Of a stretch of DNA of 64,000 bases, positions 51,814 to 63,941 are shown in pieces. The position numbers were made by a program, and so were the translations under genes. The stretch is from positions 152,402 through 216,401 of the forward strand of contig LUZY01000009.1 of NCBI GenBank assembly GCA_001603805.1. The letters are read 5' to 3'. The DNA is from Deferribacterales bacterium Deferri_01. Lineage in GTDB: Bacteria > Chrysiogenota > Deferribacteres > Deferribacterales > Geovibrionaceae. The notes under the pieces were generated by a model. The model saw only the letters and a program-made list of their open reading frames with translations, had not been told where the DNA came from and made no database searches. How positions within the stretch are numbered: position 1 is the first letter of the stretch; each line of letters begins with the position of its first letter.

Positions 51814-52815
51814 ATGAGTCTTTCAGGTTCAGGTATCAGAAAAGCTGCAGCGGTATTAATCGCCCTCGGTGAAGAAATTTCTTCATCTATTTTCGCTCAT
51901 CTTGATGATGACGAGGTGCAGGAGATCTCAAAAGAGATCGCCATGACCAAGATCATCCCCCCTGAGGAGATGGACGAAACAATAGAAGAATTCTACAACA
52001 TGATGCTTGCCAAGAAGTTCATAGCCAAGGGCGGTCTTGAGTACGCCAAAAGCGTTCTTGTCAAGTCTCTTGGTCCTGAACGTGCAAGGAAGATTATTGA
52101 CCGTCTTACCAAGATGATGGAACAGTCAAGCGGCTTTGAGTTCCTTACTAAGATTGATCCTAAGCAGCTTGCCAAATTCATACAGACCGAACACCCGCAG
52201 ACAATCGCACTTATACTCGCCCACCTTGACCCCAGCCATGCGGCGGAGTCACTGGCGCAGCTTCCGGAAGAGCTTAAGGCAGAGATAACACTTAGAATCG
52301 CAAACCTGCAGGATATATCGCCTACGGTTGTAAAAACCCTTTCCAGAGTGCTTGAGGAAAGGTTTGAGTCTCTTTCTTCATACAATGTTGAGGTCGGCGG
52401 CGTAAAATCCGTTGCAGAAATTTTCAACCGTATGGACAGGGTAACAAGCAAGGCAACTCTGGAAAAACTGGAGAAGGAAGCACCGGAACTGGTTGCAGCA
52501 ATACGGGATATGATGTTCGTATTCGAGGATATCAGAGAGCTGAACGATGTGGCTATTCAGGAAATCCTCAAAAAAGCAGACAAAAAAGCGCTCACCCTTG
52601 CCCTCAAGGGAGCAGACGACGATACCAAAGAACGCTTTTTCAGAAATATGTCCAAACGTGCAGTGGAAACTATGCGTGAGGAAATGGATTACATGGGTCC
52701 CGTCAAGCTCAAAGAGGTGGAAAAAGCCCAGCACGAGATTGTCGCCATTGTACGTGAACTCGACGAGGAAGGGGTTATTAACCTCGGCGGCGGAGAGGAA
52801 GAGCAGTACGTTTAA
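51814..52815 (+). CDS. fliG: Flagellar motor switch protein FliG
   Basis: The 333-residue protein has N, middle and C domains. Visible are the middle-domain EHPQTIALILAHLD (about 127-140) and the C-domain torque helix with charged residues around DDDTKERFFRNMSKRAVETM (about 268-287), which contacts MotA. It begins one base after fliF and forms the rotor's C-ring edge. Confidence 0.97.
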   Translation: MSLSGSGIRKAAAVLIALGEEISSSIFAHLDDDEVQEISKEIAMTKIIPPEEMDETIEEFYNMMLAKKFIAKGGLEYAKSVLVKSLGPERARKIIDRLTKMMEQSSGFEFLTKIDPKQLAKFIQTEHPQTIALILAHLDPSHAAESLAQLPEELKAEITLRIANLQDISPTVVKTLSRVLEERFESLSSYNVEVGGVKSVAEIFNRMDRVTSKATLEKLEKEAPELVAAIRDMMFVFEDIRELNDVAIQEILKKADKKALTLALKGADDDTKERFFRNMSKRAVETMREEMDYMGPVKLKEVEKAQHEIVAIVRELDEEGVINLGGGEEEQYV

Positions 52816-52836
52816 CTATTCCCACCGGATTGAATT

Positions 52837-53697
52837 ATGTCCAGAAAAATTTACGGCAAAAACAGACAGAAACAGCTTACTGAAATGGATATTACCAGTT
52901 TCGGAGATGTGGAGCGTGGAGAAAAAGTCTTTGCGCTTGAAAAACTTAAAGATACCAATGCCGTCAATGGAGAGATCCCTTTTCTTTTTGCTAATTTCGA
53001 TACAGCCGTAAACCTCGGTAAAGCGAGGATAGTCGGCGAATCTTCCGTTTTTCTTGAAAATTTTGATAAAAAACAGGAGCCCGAACCTGAACCCGTGAAG
53101 GAGGAACAGAAAGAGTTTTCCGAAGCGGTATTTGAAGAGGCTGTAATTAAAGAGGAACCTCCTGCATTTGATGAGGAGAAGATACAGGAACTGCTGAAGG
53201 CTGAATATGAAAAAGCCTTTAATGACGGATATAAAAAAGGAATGCTTGAGGCGGCGGATAACGCCCGCAGGCATTATAATAAAGAGAAAGACGATTACAT
53301 CCAGATGCTTCAGGGAACTTACAAGGAAGTTATCTCCAAGGCGGGAGCTTTTGATTCTGCCGTAAAGGAGCTTGACAGTGCCCTGCCTGAAATGCTCACA
53401 CACTTTCTGGAAACGCTTATAGGTGCTGAAAGAAAAATGAACGGGCGTCTGATTGTTTCTGTCATAAAAAAGAGCCTCTCAAGCCTTCATGAGCTGAGTC
53501 GTGTTGTTTTCAGGGTGAACCCTGACGATCTTAATACTGTGCTTAAAGCTTTTCCCGATTATGAGGCGGTGTCCGACCCGGCAATTACGCAGGGCGGGCT
53601 GAAAATAGACACCAGCATAGGAGAGATGGACTACACCATAGAAACCATGCTGGAAAATTTTAAGAAGCTGATTTATGAAGAACTTGAATCGACTTAG
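52837..53697 (+). CDS. fliH: Flagellar export apparatus protein FliH
   Basis: The 286-residue protein has a variable, acidic N-terminal half (many Glu at 84-125). The typical FliH start of the conserved part is AFNDGYKKGMLEAADNARR (about 128-146). A C-terminal domain resembling the V-type ATPase stalk subunit lies about 165-286. FliH holds FliI at the C-ring and regulates it. It overlaps fliI by 23 bases. Confidence 0.88.
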   Translation: MSRKIYGKNRQKQLTEMDITSFGDVERGEKVFALEKLKDTNAVNGEIPFLFANFDTAVNLGKARIVGESSVFLENFDKKQEPEPEPVKEEQKEFSEAVFEEAVIKEEPPAFDEEKIQELLKAEYEKAFNDGYKKGMLEAADNARRHYNKEKDDYIQMLQGTYKEVISKAGAFDSAVKELDSALPEMLTHFLETLIGAERKMNGRLIVSVIKKSLSSLHELSRVVFRVNPDDLNTVLKAFPDYEAVSDPAITQGGLKIDTSIGEMDYTIETMLENFKKLIYEELEST

Positions 53698-54982
53698 ACA
53701 CATAAATGCAAGGGAAGAGATTGTAATATCCGGCAGGGTGACGAAGATAATCGGGCTCACCATCGAGGCGGATGGTCCTCTTCTCGGCATAGGAACAAGA
53801 TGCGCCATAGAAGGCAGCGGGGGCGACACTGTTCTTGCTGAAATAATCGGCTTTAATGACAATAGAATAATCCTGATGCCTTACGGCGACAGCGAAGGAA
53901 TCGCTCCGGGGAGCAGAGTGCATAACACTGCTCTTGGCAACACCGTGCGGGTATCTGAAAATATGCTGGGGCGTATTCTTAACGGTCTCGGCGAGCCAAT
54001 TGACGGCAAAGGTTCTATTCAGGATTACGATCTGACAAAGGTATATTCTCAACCGCCCTTACCCCTTGAGAGAGAAATAATCCGTGAGTCAATATCCACC
54101 GGAGTAAAAGCCATAGATGCTCTTATGACCTGCGGTTCAGGGCAAAGGGTCGGCATTTTTGCAGGCTCCGGCGTTGGTAAGTCTGTGCTTTTAGGCATGA
54201 TAGCCCGAAACACAGAGGCGGATGTAAACGTGATTGCTCTCATCGGCGAACGAGGCAGAGAAGTGCGTGAGTTCGTTGAAAGAGATCTTGGTCCTGAAGG
54301 TCTGGCACGGAGCGTAGTCGTAGTCGCCACCAGTGATCAATCCGCCCTTGTAAGAAAACTCGGCGCTTTTGTTGCCACAGCAGTTGCCGAATATTTCAGG
54401 GCAAAGGGCAAAAACGTGATGTTCATGATGGACTCTGTGACAAGGTTCGCCATGGCTCAGAGGGAAATAGGACTTACGGTGGGTGAACCGCCCACATCAA
54501 AGGGTTATACTCCGTCTGTCTTTGCACTTTTGCCCAAGCTTCTGGAAAGGGCTGGAACGAAAAAAGGAGAAGGCGCTATAACCGGACTCTACACTGTGCT
54601 TGTGGAAGGGGACGACATGAATGACCCCATAGCCGACTCTGTCCGTTCTATTATCGACGGACACATAGTGCTGGACAGGCTGCTTGCCGCACGCAACCAT
54701 TACCCGGCTATAGATATCCTGATGAGTGCCAGCAGGTTGATGAAAGAGATTGTAACAAAAGAAGATTTCGCATCCGCAGGTAGATTCAGAGATCTGCTTA
54801 GTGCATATCGTGAGGCGGAGGATCTAATCAACATCGGTGCCTATGTCAGGGGAAGCAACCCCAGAATTGATGAGGCGATCCTTAAAATAAACCGCATAAA
54901 CGATTTTCTTCGTCAGGGGATTGATGAAAACTTTACTTACGAGGAAGCCCGAAACAAGCTGAATGAGATAACGGCGGGATGA
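53675..54982 (+). CDS. fliI: Flagellum-specific ATPase FliI
   Basis: The 435-residue F1-like ATPase drives export of flagellar proteins. It has Walker A GSGVGKSVLL (near 167-176), the segment ALIGERGREVREF (near 188-200), Walker B VMFMMDSVTRFAMAQRE (near 248-264) and GLTVGEPPTSKGYTPS after it, characteristic of type III ATPases. Length is normal. Confidence 0.97.
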   Translation: MKNLNRLRHINAREEIVISGRVTKIIGLTIEADGPLLGIGTRCAIEGSGGDTVLAEIIGFNDNRIILMPYGDSEGIAPGSRVHNTALGNTVRVSENMLGRILNGLGEPIDGKGSIQDYDLTKVYSQPPLPLEREIIRESISTGVKAIDALMTCGSGQRVGIFAGSGVGKSVLLGMIARNTEADVNVIALIGERGREVREFVERDLGPEGLARSVVVVATSDQSALVRKLGAFVATAVAEYFRAKGKNVMFMMDSVTRFAMAQREIGLTVGEPPTSKGYTPSVFALLPKLLERAGTKKGEGAITGLYTVLVEGDDMNDPIADSVRSIIDGHIVLDRLLAARNHYPAIDILMSASRLMKEIVTKEDFASAGRFRDLLSAYREAEDLINIGAYVRGSNPRIDEAILKINRINDFLRQGIDENFTYEEARNKLNEITAG

Positions 54983-54986
54983 TGCT

Positions 54987-55424
54987 ATGAACGCAAAATT
55001 CAAGCTGGAAAAGGTTTTGGAGCATAGAGAGCGGATCTATGAGCTTGAAAAAAATAAGCTCGGCGAGTTTCAGAACAAACTGAAAACTCTCACTGTGCAG
55101 CTTGAAAACATGCTTGAAACAGAAAAACAGAAGAACGCCGAGAAGGAAGAAGCCAAGCTGAAAGGACAGCTTCAGTTTGTGAGGATGTATGATGAGTATA
55201 TCCTCAAACTGGAAGGGCACAGGAAAACCATGGAACGCATGGTGTATGATGCCCGCATCGTTGTTGAACGGCAGAAGAAAAAAACAGTTCAGGCGATGAA
55301 CAATCATAAAGTTCTGATAAAGCTGAAAGAAAAGCATGTAAAAGATTATGCGGCATATCTGGATAAGGAAGAAATGAAAATGATAGATGAGCTAATAGTA
55401 TCAAGGAGCGGCAGAAATGAATAA
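54987..55424 (+). CDS. fliJ: Flagellar export chaperone FliJ
   Basis: The 145-residue protein is almost entirely a charged, antiparallel coiled coil with no Cys or membrane helix. It begins FKLEKVLEHRERIYELEKNK, the usual FliJ start. It fits as the stalk inside the FliI ring. The call rests on position after fliI, size and heptad pattern. It overlaps the next gene by eight bases. Confidence 0.88.
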   Translation: MNAKFKLEKVLEHRERIYELEKNKLGEFQNKLKTLTVQLENMLETEKQKNAEKEEAKLKGQLQFVRMYDEYILKLEGHRKTMERMVYDARIVVERQKKKTVQAMNNHKVLIKLKEKHVKDYAAYLDKEEMKMIDELIVSRSGRNE

Positions 55425-55899
55425 ACTTAAATTTGCAGTTCTTTTTATGCTTCTCACCTTGTTTACAGCACAGGCGGAAAGCATAGTGGACATACAGAGC
55501 CTTGCCGCACGGCTTGAGGCAAAGGAACAGGAACTCAAGAAAAAGGAAATGGAACTGGCGGATAAGGAAAAACGCCTGAAAGCCCTTGAGGAAGAGCTTA
55601 TAGCTAAAGAGAACGAACTCAACGGGATTAAAGACACAATCACCAAAAGGCTCAACGAGGTTCAGTCCAGTGAGGATGAAAATCTTAACGCCCTTGCCAG
55701 AATATATTCATCCACCAAACCTAAGTCAGCTGCTGAAATTTTTGTTAAAATGGACACTGACAAAGCCGTTCAGCTTATCCGCAGAATTCCTCCTATGAAT
55801 GCAGGAAAGATTATGGCTGCACTGGGCAAAATCGATGCTGAAAAGGCATCGCAGATAACGGAAAAGCTTACTCCCGAAAAAGTAAATCTTGGTCAGTAA
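55417..55899 (+). CDS. MotE-like periplasmic chaperone with MgtE-N domain
   Basis: The 160-residue protein has a signal peptide (1-20) and a long charged coiled coil (about 25-85). A C-terminal MgtE intracellular N-like domain follows (about 100-155, AAEIFVKMDTDKAVQLIRRI ... AGKIMAALGKIDAEKASQI). This layout matches MotE of epsilonproteobacteria, a chaperone for the stator protein MotB. Its place at the end of a fliE-J operon is also usual. Stator genes themselves are not in this window. Confidence 0.8.
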   Translation: MNKLKFAVLFMLLTLFTAQAESIVDIQSLAARLEAKEQELKKKEMELADKEKRLKALEEELIAKENELNGIKDTITKRLNEVQSSEDENLNALARIYSSTKPKSAAEIFVKMDTDKAVQLIRRIPPMNAGKIMAALGKIDAEKASQITEKLTPEKVNLGQ

Positions 55900-56526
55900 A
55901 TGAGAAACGATATATTAATACCCGGTATCCTCGAATACATCCGCTCTACTGTCAGAGCAAAAAATGAAGATATGCACGACTATGCCAAAAAACATGATGT
56001 TCCGTCTGTTGAACCTGAAACAGGGGAGCTTCTCCGCATACTTGCTGCTGTGCTTAAACCCGCATCCGTCCTTGAGATAGGGAGCGGAATCGGCACATCT
56101 ACAACTTATATAAAACAAGGGTGCCCTTCGGCAGTGATTACGGGGATAGACCATAACCCAAACCGTGTGGCGGTGGCGAAAACTCTGTGTATCGAGCTTG
56201 AAAATGTCGAATTTATCAATGAATCCGCCTTCGATTACCTTAACCGCACAACGGATACTTACGATATGGTGTTTATCGACTCTGTTAAGCGAATATACCC
56301 TCTGATGTGGCAGACTGTTAAAAACAGGGTGAACAAAGGCGGACTGGTGATATTTGATGATGTCCTGCTCTTCGGAATGCTTGCTATGGAAACAGCGGAA
56401 GTCCCCAAAAAATACCGTCAGGGACGTGACGAACTCCTCAACTTCATCGAAGAGATCAAAGCTGATATGCCGGCATCGTCTACCCTGCTGCCTGTTGGTT
56501 CAGGTGTTTTGCTGGTAAATTTTTGA
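55900..56526 (+). CDS. SAM-dependent O-methyltransferase, family 3
   Basis: The 208-residue protein has the class I SAM-binding loop VLEIGSGIGTSTTYI (about 51-65), an acidic residue after strand two (GIDHNPNR, near 78-85) and the family 3 motif DMVFIDSVKRIYP (near 121-133), followed by GGLVIFDDVLL with the metal-binding Asp pair. Such enzymes methylate catechol-like hydroxyls; the substrate here is unknown. It starts directly after the MotE-like gene, so it may be read from the flagellar operon. Its last 63 bases are duplicated 165 bases downstream. Confidence 0.85.
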   Translation: MRNDILIPGILEYIRSTVRAKNEDMHDYAKKHDVPSVEPETGELLRILAAVLKPASVLEIGSGIGTSTTYIKQGCPSAVITGIDHNPNRVAVAKTLCIELENVEFINESAFDYLNRTTDTYDMVFIDSVKRIYPLMWQTVKNRVNKGGLVIFDDVLLFGMLAMETAEVPKKYRQGRDELLNFIEEIKADMPASSTLLPVGSGVLLVNF

Positions 56527-56691
56527 TTTCCATGGATGGAAATCCCGCCGTGCGCAGCGAAGCCGTGTTTACCACGGCGTGAGCGTGTATTAAAATTTCC
56601 ATGGAAGGAAATTTTAATTATAAGGTCAGATATGCCTGCATCGTCTACCCTGCTGCCTGTGGGTTCAGGTGTTTTGCTGGTGAATTTTTGA
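56464..56691 (+). repeat. Direct duplication of the methyltransferase 3' end
   Basis: Bases 56464-56526, the last 63 bases of the methyltransferase gene including the stop, recur at 56629-56691 with three substitutions. The 102 bases between hold three inverted repeats: GATTTCC/GGAAATC (56525-56544), CGCCGTG/CACGGCG (56546-56579) and a perfect 11-bp stem TTAAAATTTCC/GGAAATTTTAA (56590-56617). The motif TTTCCATGGA recurs at both edges. The downstream copy has no start and is a gene fragment. Confidence 0.85.
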
Positions 56692-56700
56692 ATAGTTTTA

Positions 56701-57168
56701 TAATTATTATTTTCAGAAAGAGAGAACCCTTTCTTTATACAAATAAAGTGTTCTCTCTAACTCTCTCCCAAAGAAACTTAATTTGAGTTTTTTAGGGGGT
56801 GCGGGGGAACTTTGTTCCAAAAAGTTCTCCCGTGAGATAAGAAATCAAAAAATATGGAAATATTAATTATTATTTTCAGAAAGAGAGAACCCTTTCTTTA
56901 TACAAATAAAGTGTTCTCTCTAACTCTCTCCCAAAGAAACTCAATTTGAGTTTTTTAGGGGGTGCGGGGGAACTTTGTTCCAAAAAGTTCTCCCGTGAGA
57001 TAAGAAATCAAAAAATATGGAAATATTAATTATTATTTTCATGAAGAGAGAACCCTTTCTTTATACAAATAAAGTGTTCTCTTTAGCTCTCTCCCAGAGA
57101 AACTTAATTTGAGTTTTTGAGGGGGTGCGGGGGAACTTTGTTCCAAAAAGTTCTCCCGTGAGATAAAA
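56701..57168 (+). repeat. Three tandem 163-bp hairpin-rich repeats
   Basis: Units begin at 56701, 56864 and 57027. The first two differ at one base, the third at several, and its end fades after about 57168. Each unit holds three inverted repeats: hairpin A (56719-56758 in unit 1, stem AGAGAGAAC/GTTCTCTCT plus CTTTAT/ATAAAG), a short AAACT(T/C)A-ATT-TGAGTTT stem followed by Ts, and hairpin B (56803-56831, GGGGGAACTTT/AAAGTTCTCCC). Reading frames in this stretch are short and do not look coding. The array leads straight into the ribosome-binding site of the U32 gene. Confidence 0.9.
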
Positions 57169-57194
57169 AACCAAAAAAAGGAAAATAAAAAATA

Positions 57195-60343
<3,149 letters not shown>

Positions 60344-60345
60344 TA

Positions 60346-61152
60346 TTGAAGCGAATTTACATACTATCGGACGGAACAGGGCAAAGCGCCCTTAACATCA
60401 TGAAAGCGGCGCTTCTCCAGTTTGAAGACCCGCAGGTGAAGTTCACAATCTATTCCATGGTGGATAAGCTGGATAAGCTTAAAGCTATTCTTGAACACGC
60501 AAGGGTGGATAACGGATTTGTGGCTTTCACCACTGTTATCAGGGAGTTTCGGGATACTATCCATTCATTCTGCCATGAACACGGCATACTGCATTATGAT
60601 ATTCTCGGACCGCCAATTGATAAGCTTGAGGAGTTTCTGGGCAGAAAAGCCACGGAAAGTCCCGGTGTTCTTCGTAAAGTGGACGAAAAATACTTCAAGC
60701 GGATTGATGCGGTGGAGTTCACTCTCAGCCATGACGACGGTAAAATAGTCGTGGGTCTTGATGATGCGGATATTATTGTTCTCGGTCTTTCCCGAACATC
60801 AAAGACCCCCACATCATTTTTCCTTGCCCAGCAGGGGTTCAAGGTGGTGAATATACCTTTAGTACCTGAAGTGCCTATTCCTGAAGAGGTTTTTAAGGTT
60901 GACCCCAACAAAGTGGTGTGTCTCATCATGGAGCCGGAGGTGCTGCAAAAAGTCCGCACTGCAAGGCTTAAGCATTATAAAACACAGAGTAAATACAATG
61001 ATATGCGCAAAATTTTTGAAGAAGTTGAGTTCGTGTATGAGCTTATCCGCAAAAACAGAAGGTGGCATATTGTTGATACTACAAATAAATCCATCGAAGA
61101 AACAGCAAGAGAAATAATACATTCCGTTTTTGGGCGGGACATGGAACTATAA
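60346..61152 (+). CDS. Pyruvate,phosphate dikinase / PEP synthase regulatory protein (DUF299)
   Basis: The 268-residue bifunctional kinase/phosphorylase switches PPDK or PEP synthase by ADP-dependent threonine phosphorylation and Pi-dependent removal. It begins KRIYILSDGTGQSALNIMKA and has the P-loop-like GLSRTSKTPTSFFLAQ (about 147-162), the family hallmark. The end carries KNRRWHIVDTTNKSIEETA. The TTG start at 60346 comes two bases after ligA. The target enzyme's gene is not in this window, so the PpsR and PDRP1 forms cannot be separated. Confidence 0.92.
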   Translation: MKRIYILSDGTGQSALNIMKAALLQFEDPQVKFTIYSMVDKLDKLKAILEHARVDNGFVAFTTVIREFRDTIHSFCHEHGILHYDILGPPIDKLEEFLGRKATESPGVLRKVDEKYFKRIDAVEFTLSHDDGKIVVGLDDADIIVLGLSRTSKTPTSFFLAQQGFKVVNIPLVPEVPIPEEVFKVDPNKVVCLIMEPEVLQKVRTARLKHYKTQSKYNDMRKIFEEVEFVYELIRKNRRWHIVDTTNKSIEETAREIIHSVFGRDMEL

Positions 61153-61196
61153 GTTTTATAAACCGCCATGAACGCACATTGTGCGGTAAAAAACTC

Positions 61197-61225
61197 TTGA
61201 CACGGGATAAAGCTGTCTATAAAGT
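61197..61225 (+). promoter_or_regulatory. rho: Sigma-70 promoter of rho
   Basis: TTGACA (61197-61202), exactly 17 bases, then TAAAGT (61220-61225): near consensus. The leader to the rho GTG would be about 135 bases, long enough for the autoregulation known for rho in E. coli; I see no clear structure in it. Confidence 0.8.
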
Positions 61226-61365
61226 TTGGTGTACACAGCCATCAAGGCATGTCTCACCCTATTTAACTTAGCGGAAAAATCACACAGGAAAATCCGGGTT
61301 ATTAATTTAAAAAATCAAATTATTTCAACCTGAGTATTATGTTTAAAATTATATGAGGTGAATAA

Positions 61366-62607
61366 GTGAACCTTAACGATTTGAAGAAAAAATCGATCGA
61401 GGATCTTGTTGCCATTGCCAACTCGGTCGAGATAGAGAACTCAGCCAGCCTGCTTAAACAGGAGCTTATATTCGAGATTCTCAAAGCCACAAGCGCAAGG
61501 AACGGACACATTTTTGGTCAGGGCGTGCTTGAAATTCTGCCCGACGGCTTCGGCTTTCTCAGATCGACTGACTACAACTACCTGCCGGGTCCCGATGATA
61601 TATATGTCTCGCCTGCCCAGATAAGGAAATTCGGTCTTCGCAACGGTGACACAATAGCAGGGGAGATCAGACCCCCTAAAGATAATGAAAAATACTTTGC
61701 TCTGCTTAAGGTTGAGCAGGTAAATTTTGAAGAACCTTCCAGACAGAGAAATCTGTTTGAGAACCTTACCCCTCTTTTTCCCGAAGAGAGGCTTGAGCTT
61801 GAGGCATTTCCCACTCATTATGATACAAGGATAATGAACCTCATCTCACCTATCGGTAAAGGTCAGAGGGGTCTCATCGTTGCCCCCCCTAAAACAGGTA
61901 AAACGATGCTTCTTAAGTCAATCACAAACAGCATAACCAAAAATCATCCCGATGTTTACATGATCATCCTTCTTATAGACGAACGTCCCGAAGAAGTTAC
62001 CGACATGCAGAGATCTGTCAATGCAGAGGTTATCAGCTCAACGTTTGATGAGCCGGCATACAGGCACGTTCAGGTATCTGAAATGGTTCTTAATAAAGCG
62101 AAAAGGCTTGTTGAACACGGACGTGATGTTTGTATCTTCCTTGACTCAATAACGAGACTCGCAAGAGCTTATAACTCTATCGAACCACCCAGCGGCAAGG
62201 TTCTTTCCGGCGGTGTGGACTCCAATGCTCTGCACAAACCTAAAAGGTTTTTCGGAGCGGCAAGGAATATTGAAGAGGGCGGAAGCCTTACTATCATCGG
62301 TACTGCGCTTGTTGATACAGGCTCAAGGATGGATGAGGTTATCTTTGAGGAGTTCAAAGGTACAGGTAACATGGAGCTTCACCTTGACAGACGCCTTGTT
62401 GAGAAAAGAACCTTCCCTGCCATTGATATTAATAAGTCAGGCACCAGAAGAGAAGAGCTTCTGCTCAGCGAAAACGAACTCAACAAAGTCTGGATTCTCC
62501 GCCGTTTCCTCAGCAGCATGAACTCTGTGGACGCTATGGAATTCCTTTTGGACAAAATGAAAGGAACGAAGAACAATATCGGCTTCCTTGAGTCTATGGG
62601 CAAATAA
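61366..62607 (+). CDS. rho: Transcription termination factor Rho
   Basis: Rho is the hexameric RNA helicase that ends transcription. The 413-residue protein has the RNA-binding cold-shock-like domain (about 50-125, [20 protein letters not shown]), Walker [11 protein letters not shown] (near 168-177) and Walker [16 protein letters not shown]. The Q-loop and R-loop regions lie around [20 protein letters not shown]. It starts with GTG behind GAGGTG and lacks the large N-terminal insert of some phyla. Confidence 0.97.
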   Translation: MNLNDLKKKSIEDLVAIANSVEIENSASLLKQELIFEILKATSARNGHIFGQGVLEILPDGFGFLRSTDYNYLPGPDDIYVSPAQIRKFGLRNGDTIAGEIRPPKDNEKYFALLKVEQVNFEEPSRQRNLFENLTPLFPEERLELEAFPTHYDTRIMNLISPIGKGQRGLIVAPPKTGKTMLLKSITNSITKNHPDVYMIILLIDERPEEVTDMQRSVNAEVISSTFDEPAYRHVQVSEMVLNKAKRLVEHGRDVCIFLDSITRLARAYNSIEPPSGKVLSGGVDSNALHKPKRFFGAARNIEEGGSLTIIGTALVDTGSRMDEVIFEEFKGTGNMELHLDRRLVEKRTFPAIDINKSGTRREELLLSENELNKVWILRRFLSSMNSVDAMEFLLDKMKGTKNNIGFLESMGK

Positions 62608-62613
62608 CGCTCT

Positions 62614-62703
62614 AAGCCGCAGGATGCGGCTTGCACAGCGGAGCAAGCCCGAAGTTTCTTCGGGCGAAGCGATAAGCAAAAACAGCAGGACGCTTGTTTT
62701 TGC
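62614..62703 (+). terminator. Three consecutive hairpins after rho
   Basis: Stems are AAGCCGC/GCGGCTT (62614-62632), GCCCGAAG/CTTCGGGC (62647-62665) and GCAAAAACA/TGTTTTTGC (62676-62703, extendable to 11 pairs with a bulge). Only the last contains a T-run, within its own 3' arm. Together they probably terminate or protect the rho message. The rest of the 285-base gap holds the rpmE promoter. Confidence 0.5.
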
Positions 62704-62779
62704 GACTATGTCAGGTGTATTTGCGCTTTTGCGAATATGATCTTGAAAAGGGTTTGCGGTTGTGGTATAAATTGCACCC

Positions 62780-62808
62780 TTGACCCATAAGAGCGGTTGT
62801 CCTATTTT
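62780..62808 (+). promoter_or_regulatory. rpmE: Candidate promoter of rpmE
   Basis: TTGACC (62780-62785), a 17-base spacer and TATTTT (62803-62808) precede rpmE by about 85 bases. The GAGG ribosome-binding site lies before the ATG at 62893. Confidence 0.5.
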
Positions 62809-62892
62809 ATATAGGCTGCTCTGATAAAAGAAATATATGCAGAAAACTACTGAATGTAGCTTTTTTGCATCATAAATATAGAGGTACGTAAG

Positions 62893-63105
62893 ATGAAAAA
62901 AGGTATCCACCCTGATTACAAAGAAGTGGTTTTTAAATGCGCATGCGGAAACGAAATTAAAACTAAATCCACAGTTAACCCCGCTAAAGCAACTGTTGCT
63001 ATTTGTGCTGAATGCCACCCTTTCTTTACAGGCAAACAGAAATTCCTCGATACTGCTGGACGTGTTGAGAAATTCATGAAGAAATACGGTAAATCTCAGG
63101 GTTAA
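62893..63105 (+). CDS. rpmE: 50S ribosomal protein L31, zinc-binding form
   Basis: The 70-residue protein starts [20 protein letters not shown] and has the zinc-ligand cysteines in KCACGN and [11 protein letters not shown]. This is the C+ type, which can act as a zinc store. It sits after rho, a common order. thyX follows after eight bases. Confidence 0.96.
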   Translation: MKKGIHPDYKEVVFKCACGNEIKTKSTVNPAKATVAICAECHPFFTGKQKFLDTAGRVEKFMKKYGKSQG

Positions 63106-63113
63106 TTTCACAG

Positions 63114-63866
63114 ATGTGCGGGCAGAAAAGCGGTTCTGCTGACTTGAAGCCGGCGGAAATAAATGTCCGCCTGCTCAACTGCACCGCAAACGGTGAACTC
63201 ACGGCGGCTATGGCCGCCAAGCTCTGCTACTCCGATGCAGGTATTGATGATCTTTTTGAGAAAGTTTCTTCTACAGAACAGAAGAAATTCATTGAGAAAA
63301 TCGTCTCCATCGGTCACCACTCAGTCCTTGAACATGTCTCATTCACCTTCGGCATTGAAGGTGTATCCAGAGCCCTGACTCATCAGCTGGTAAGGCATAG
63401 AATAGCCAGTTATTCCCAGAAATCCCAGAGATACGTAAAGCATGGCGGCGGATTTGAATACATCATACCTGAAACCATTTCGGCAGATGAAGATTCAAAA
63501 CGTGAGTTTGAACGTATTATGGTTGAGATCGCAAAGGCTTATGATCTTCTCGCTTCAAAAGGCATTCCGGCTGAAGATGCACGTTATGTTCTGCCGAACG
63601 CATGCGAAACCAAAATTATTGTTACAATGAATGCCCGTGAGCTTATACACTTTTTCCGTATTCGTTGCTGCAACAGAGCGCAGTGGGAAATAAGAAAAAT
63701 GTCCGAGCTTATGCTTGTTGAGTGCGTCCGGGTTGCTCCTTCAATATTCAAGGACTCCGGTCCCGGCTGTGTTTCCGGTGCATGCCCCGAAGGTGCTTTC
63801 ACCTGCGGAAAGGCAAAAGAAGTCAGAGCGAAGTACAAGTCCCTCCTTTCAGAAAAAGATCGTTAG
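63114..63866 (+). CDS. thyX: FAD-dependent thymidylate synthase ThyX
   Basis: ThyX makes dTMP from dUMP with FAD, NADPH and methylene-THF. The 250-residue protein has the diagnostic motif RHRIASYSQKSQRY (RHRxxSxxxxSxR, about 91-104). The segment GHHSVLEHVSFTF (about 64-76) and the late RCCNRAQWEIR are also family-typical. The ATG at 63114 has a weak ribosome-binding site; homology appears to begin near INVRLLN (16-22), so translation may start later or be coupled to rpmE. Confidence 0.94.
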   Translation: MCGQKSGSADLKPAEINVRLLNCTANGELTAAMAAKLCYSDAGIDDLFEKVSSTEQKKFIEKIVSIGHHSVLEHVSFTFGIEGVSRALTHQLVRHRIASYSQKSQRYVKHGGGFEYIIPETISADEDSKREFERIMVEIAKAYDLLASKGIPAEDARYVLPNACETKIIVTMNARELIHFFRIRCCNRAQWEIRKMSELMLVECVRVAPSIFKDSGPGCVSGACPEGAFTCGKAKEVRAKYKSLLSEKDR

Positions 63867-63941
63867 CGTATTTTTTTTAAACCTTTAAGTATCTTCAAAA
63901 TCGTATATATTATCCCATGATATTTTTATAAGGAAGGCGTA

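Noticed and set aside
56601..56786. Small frame spanning the repeat region
   Set aside because: It runs across the duplicated gene tail and the first tandem repeat, has no ribosome-binding site and is not kept in the other repeat units.
56701..57168. CRISPR array
   Set aside because: The repeats are 163 bp, directly adjacent and without unique spacers, and there are no cas genes.
61226..61365. Riboswitch in the rho leader
   Set aside because: The leader is AT-rich with no recognisable aptamer structure; only length suggests regulation.
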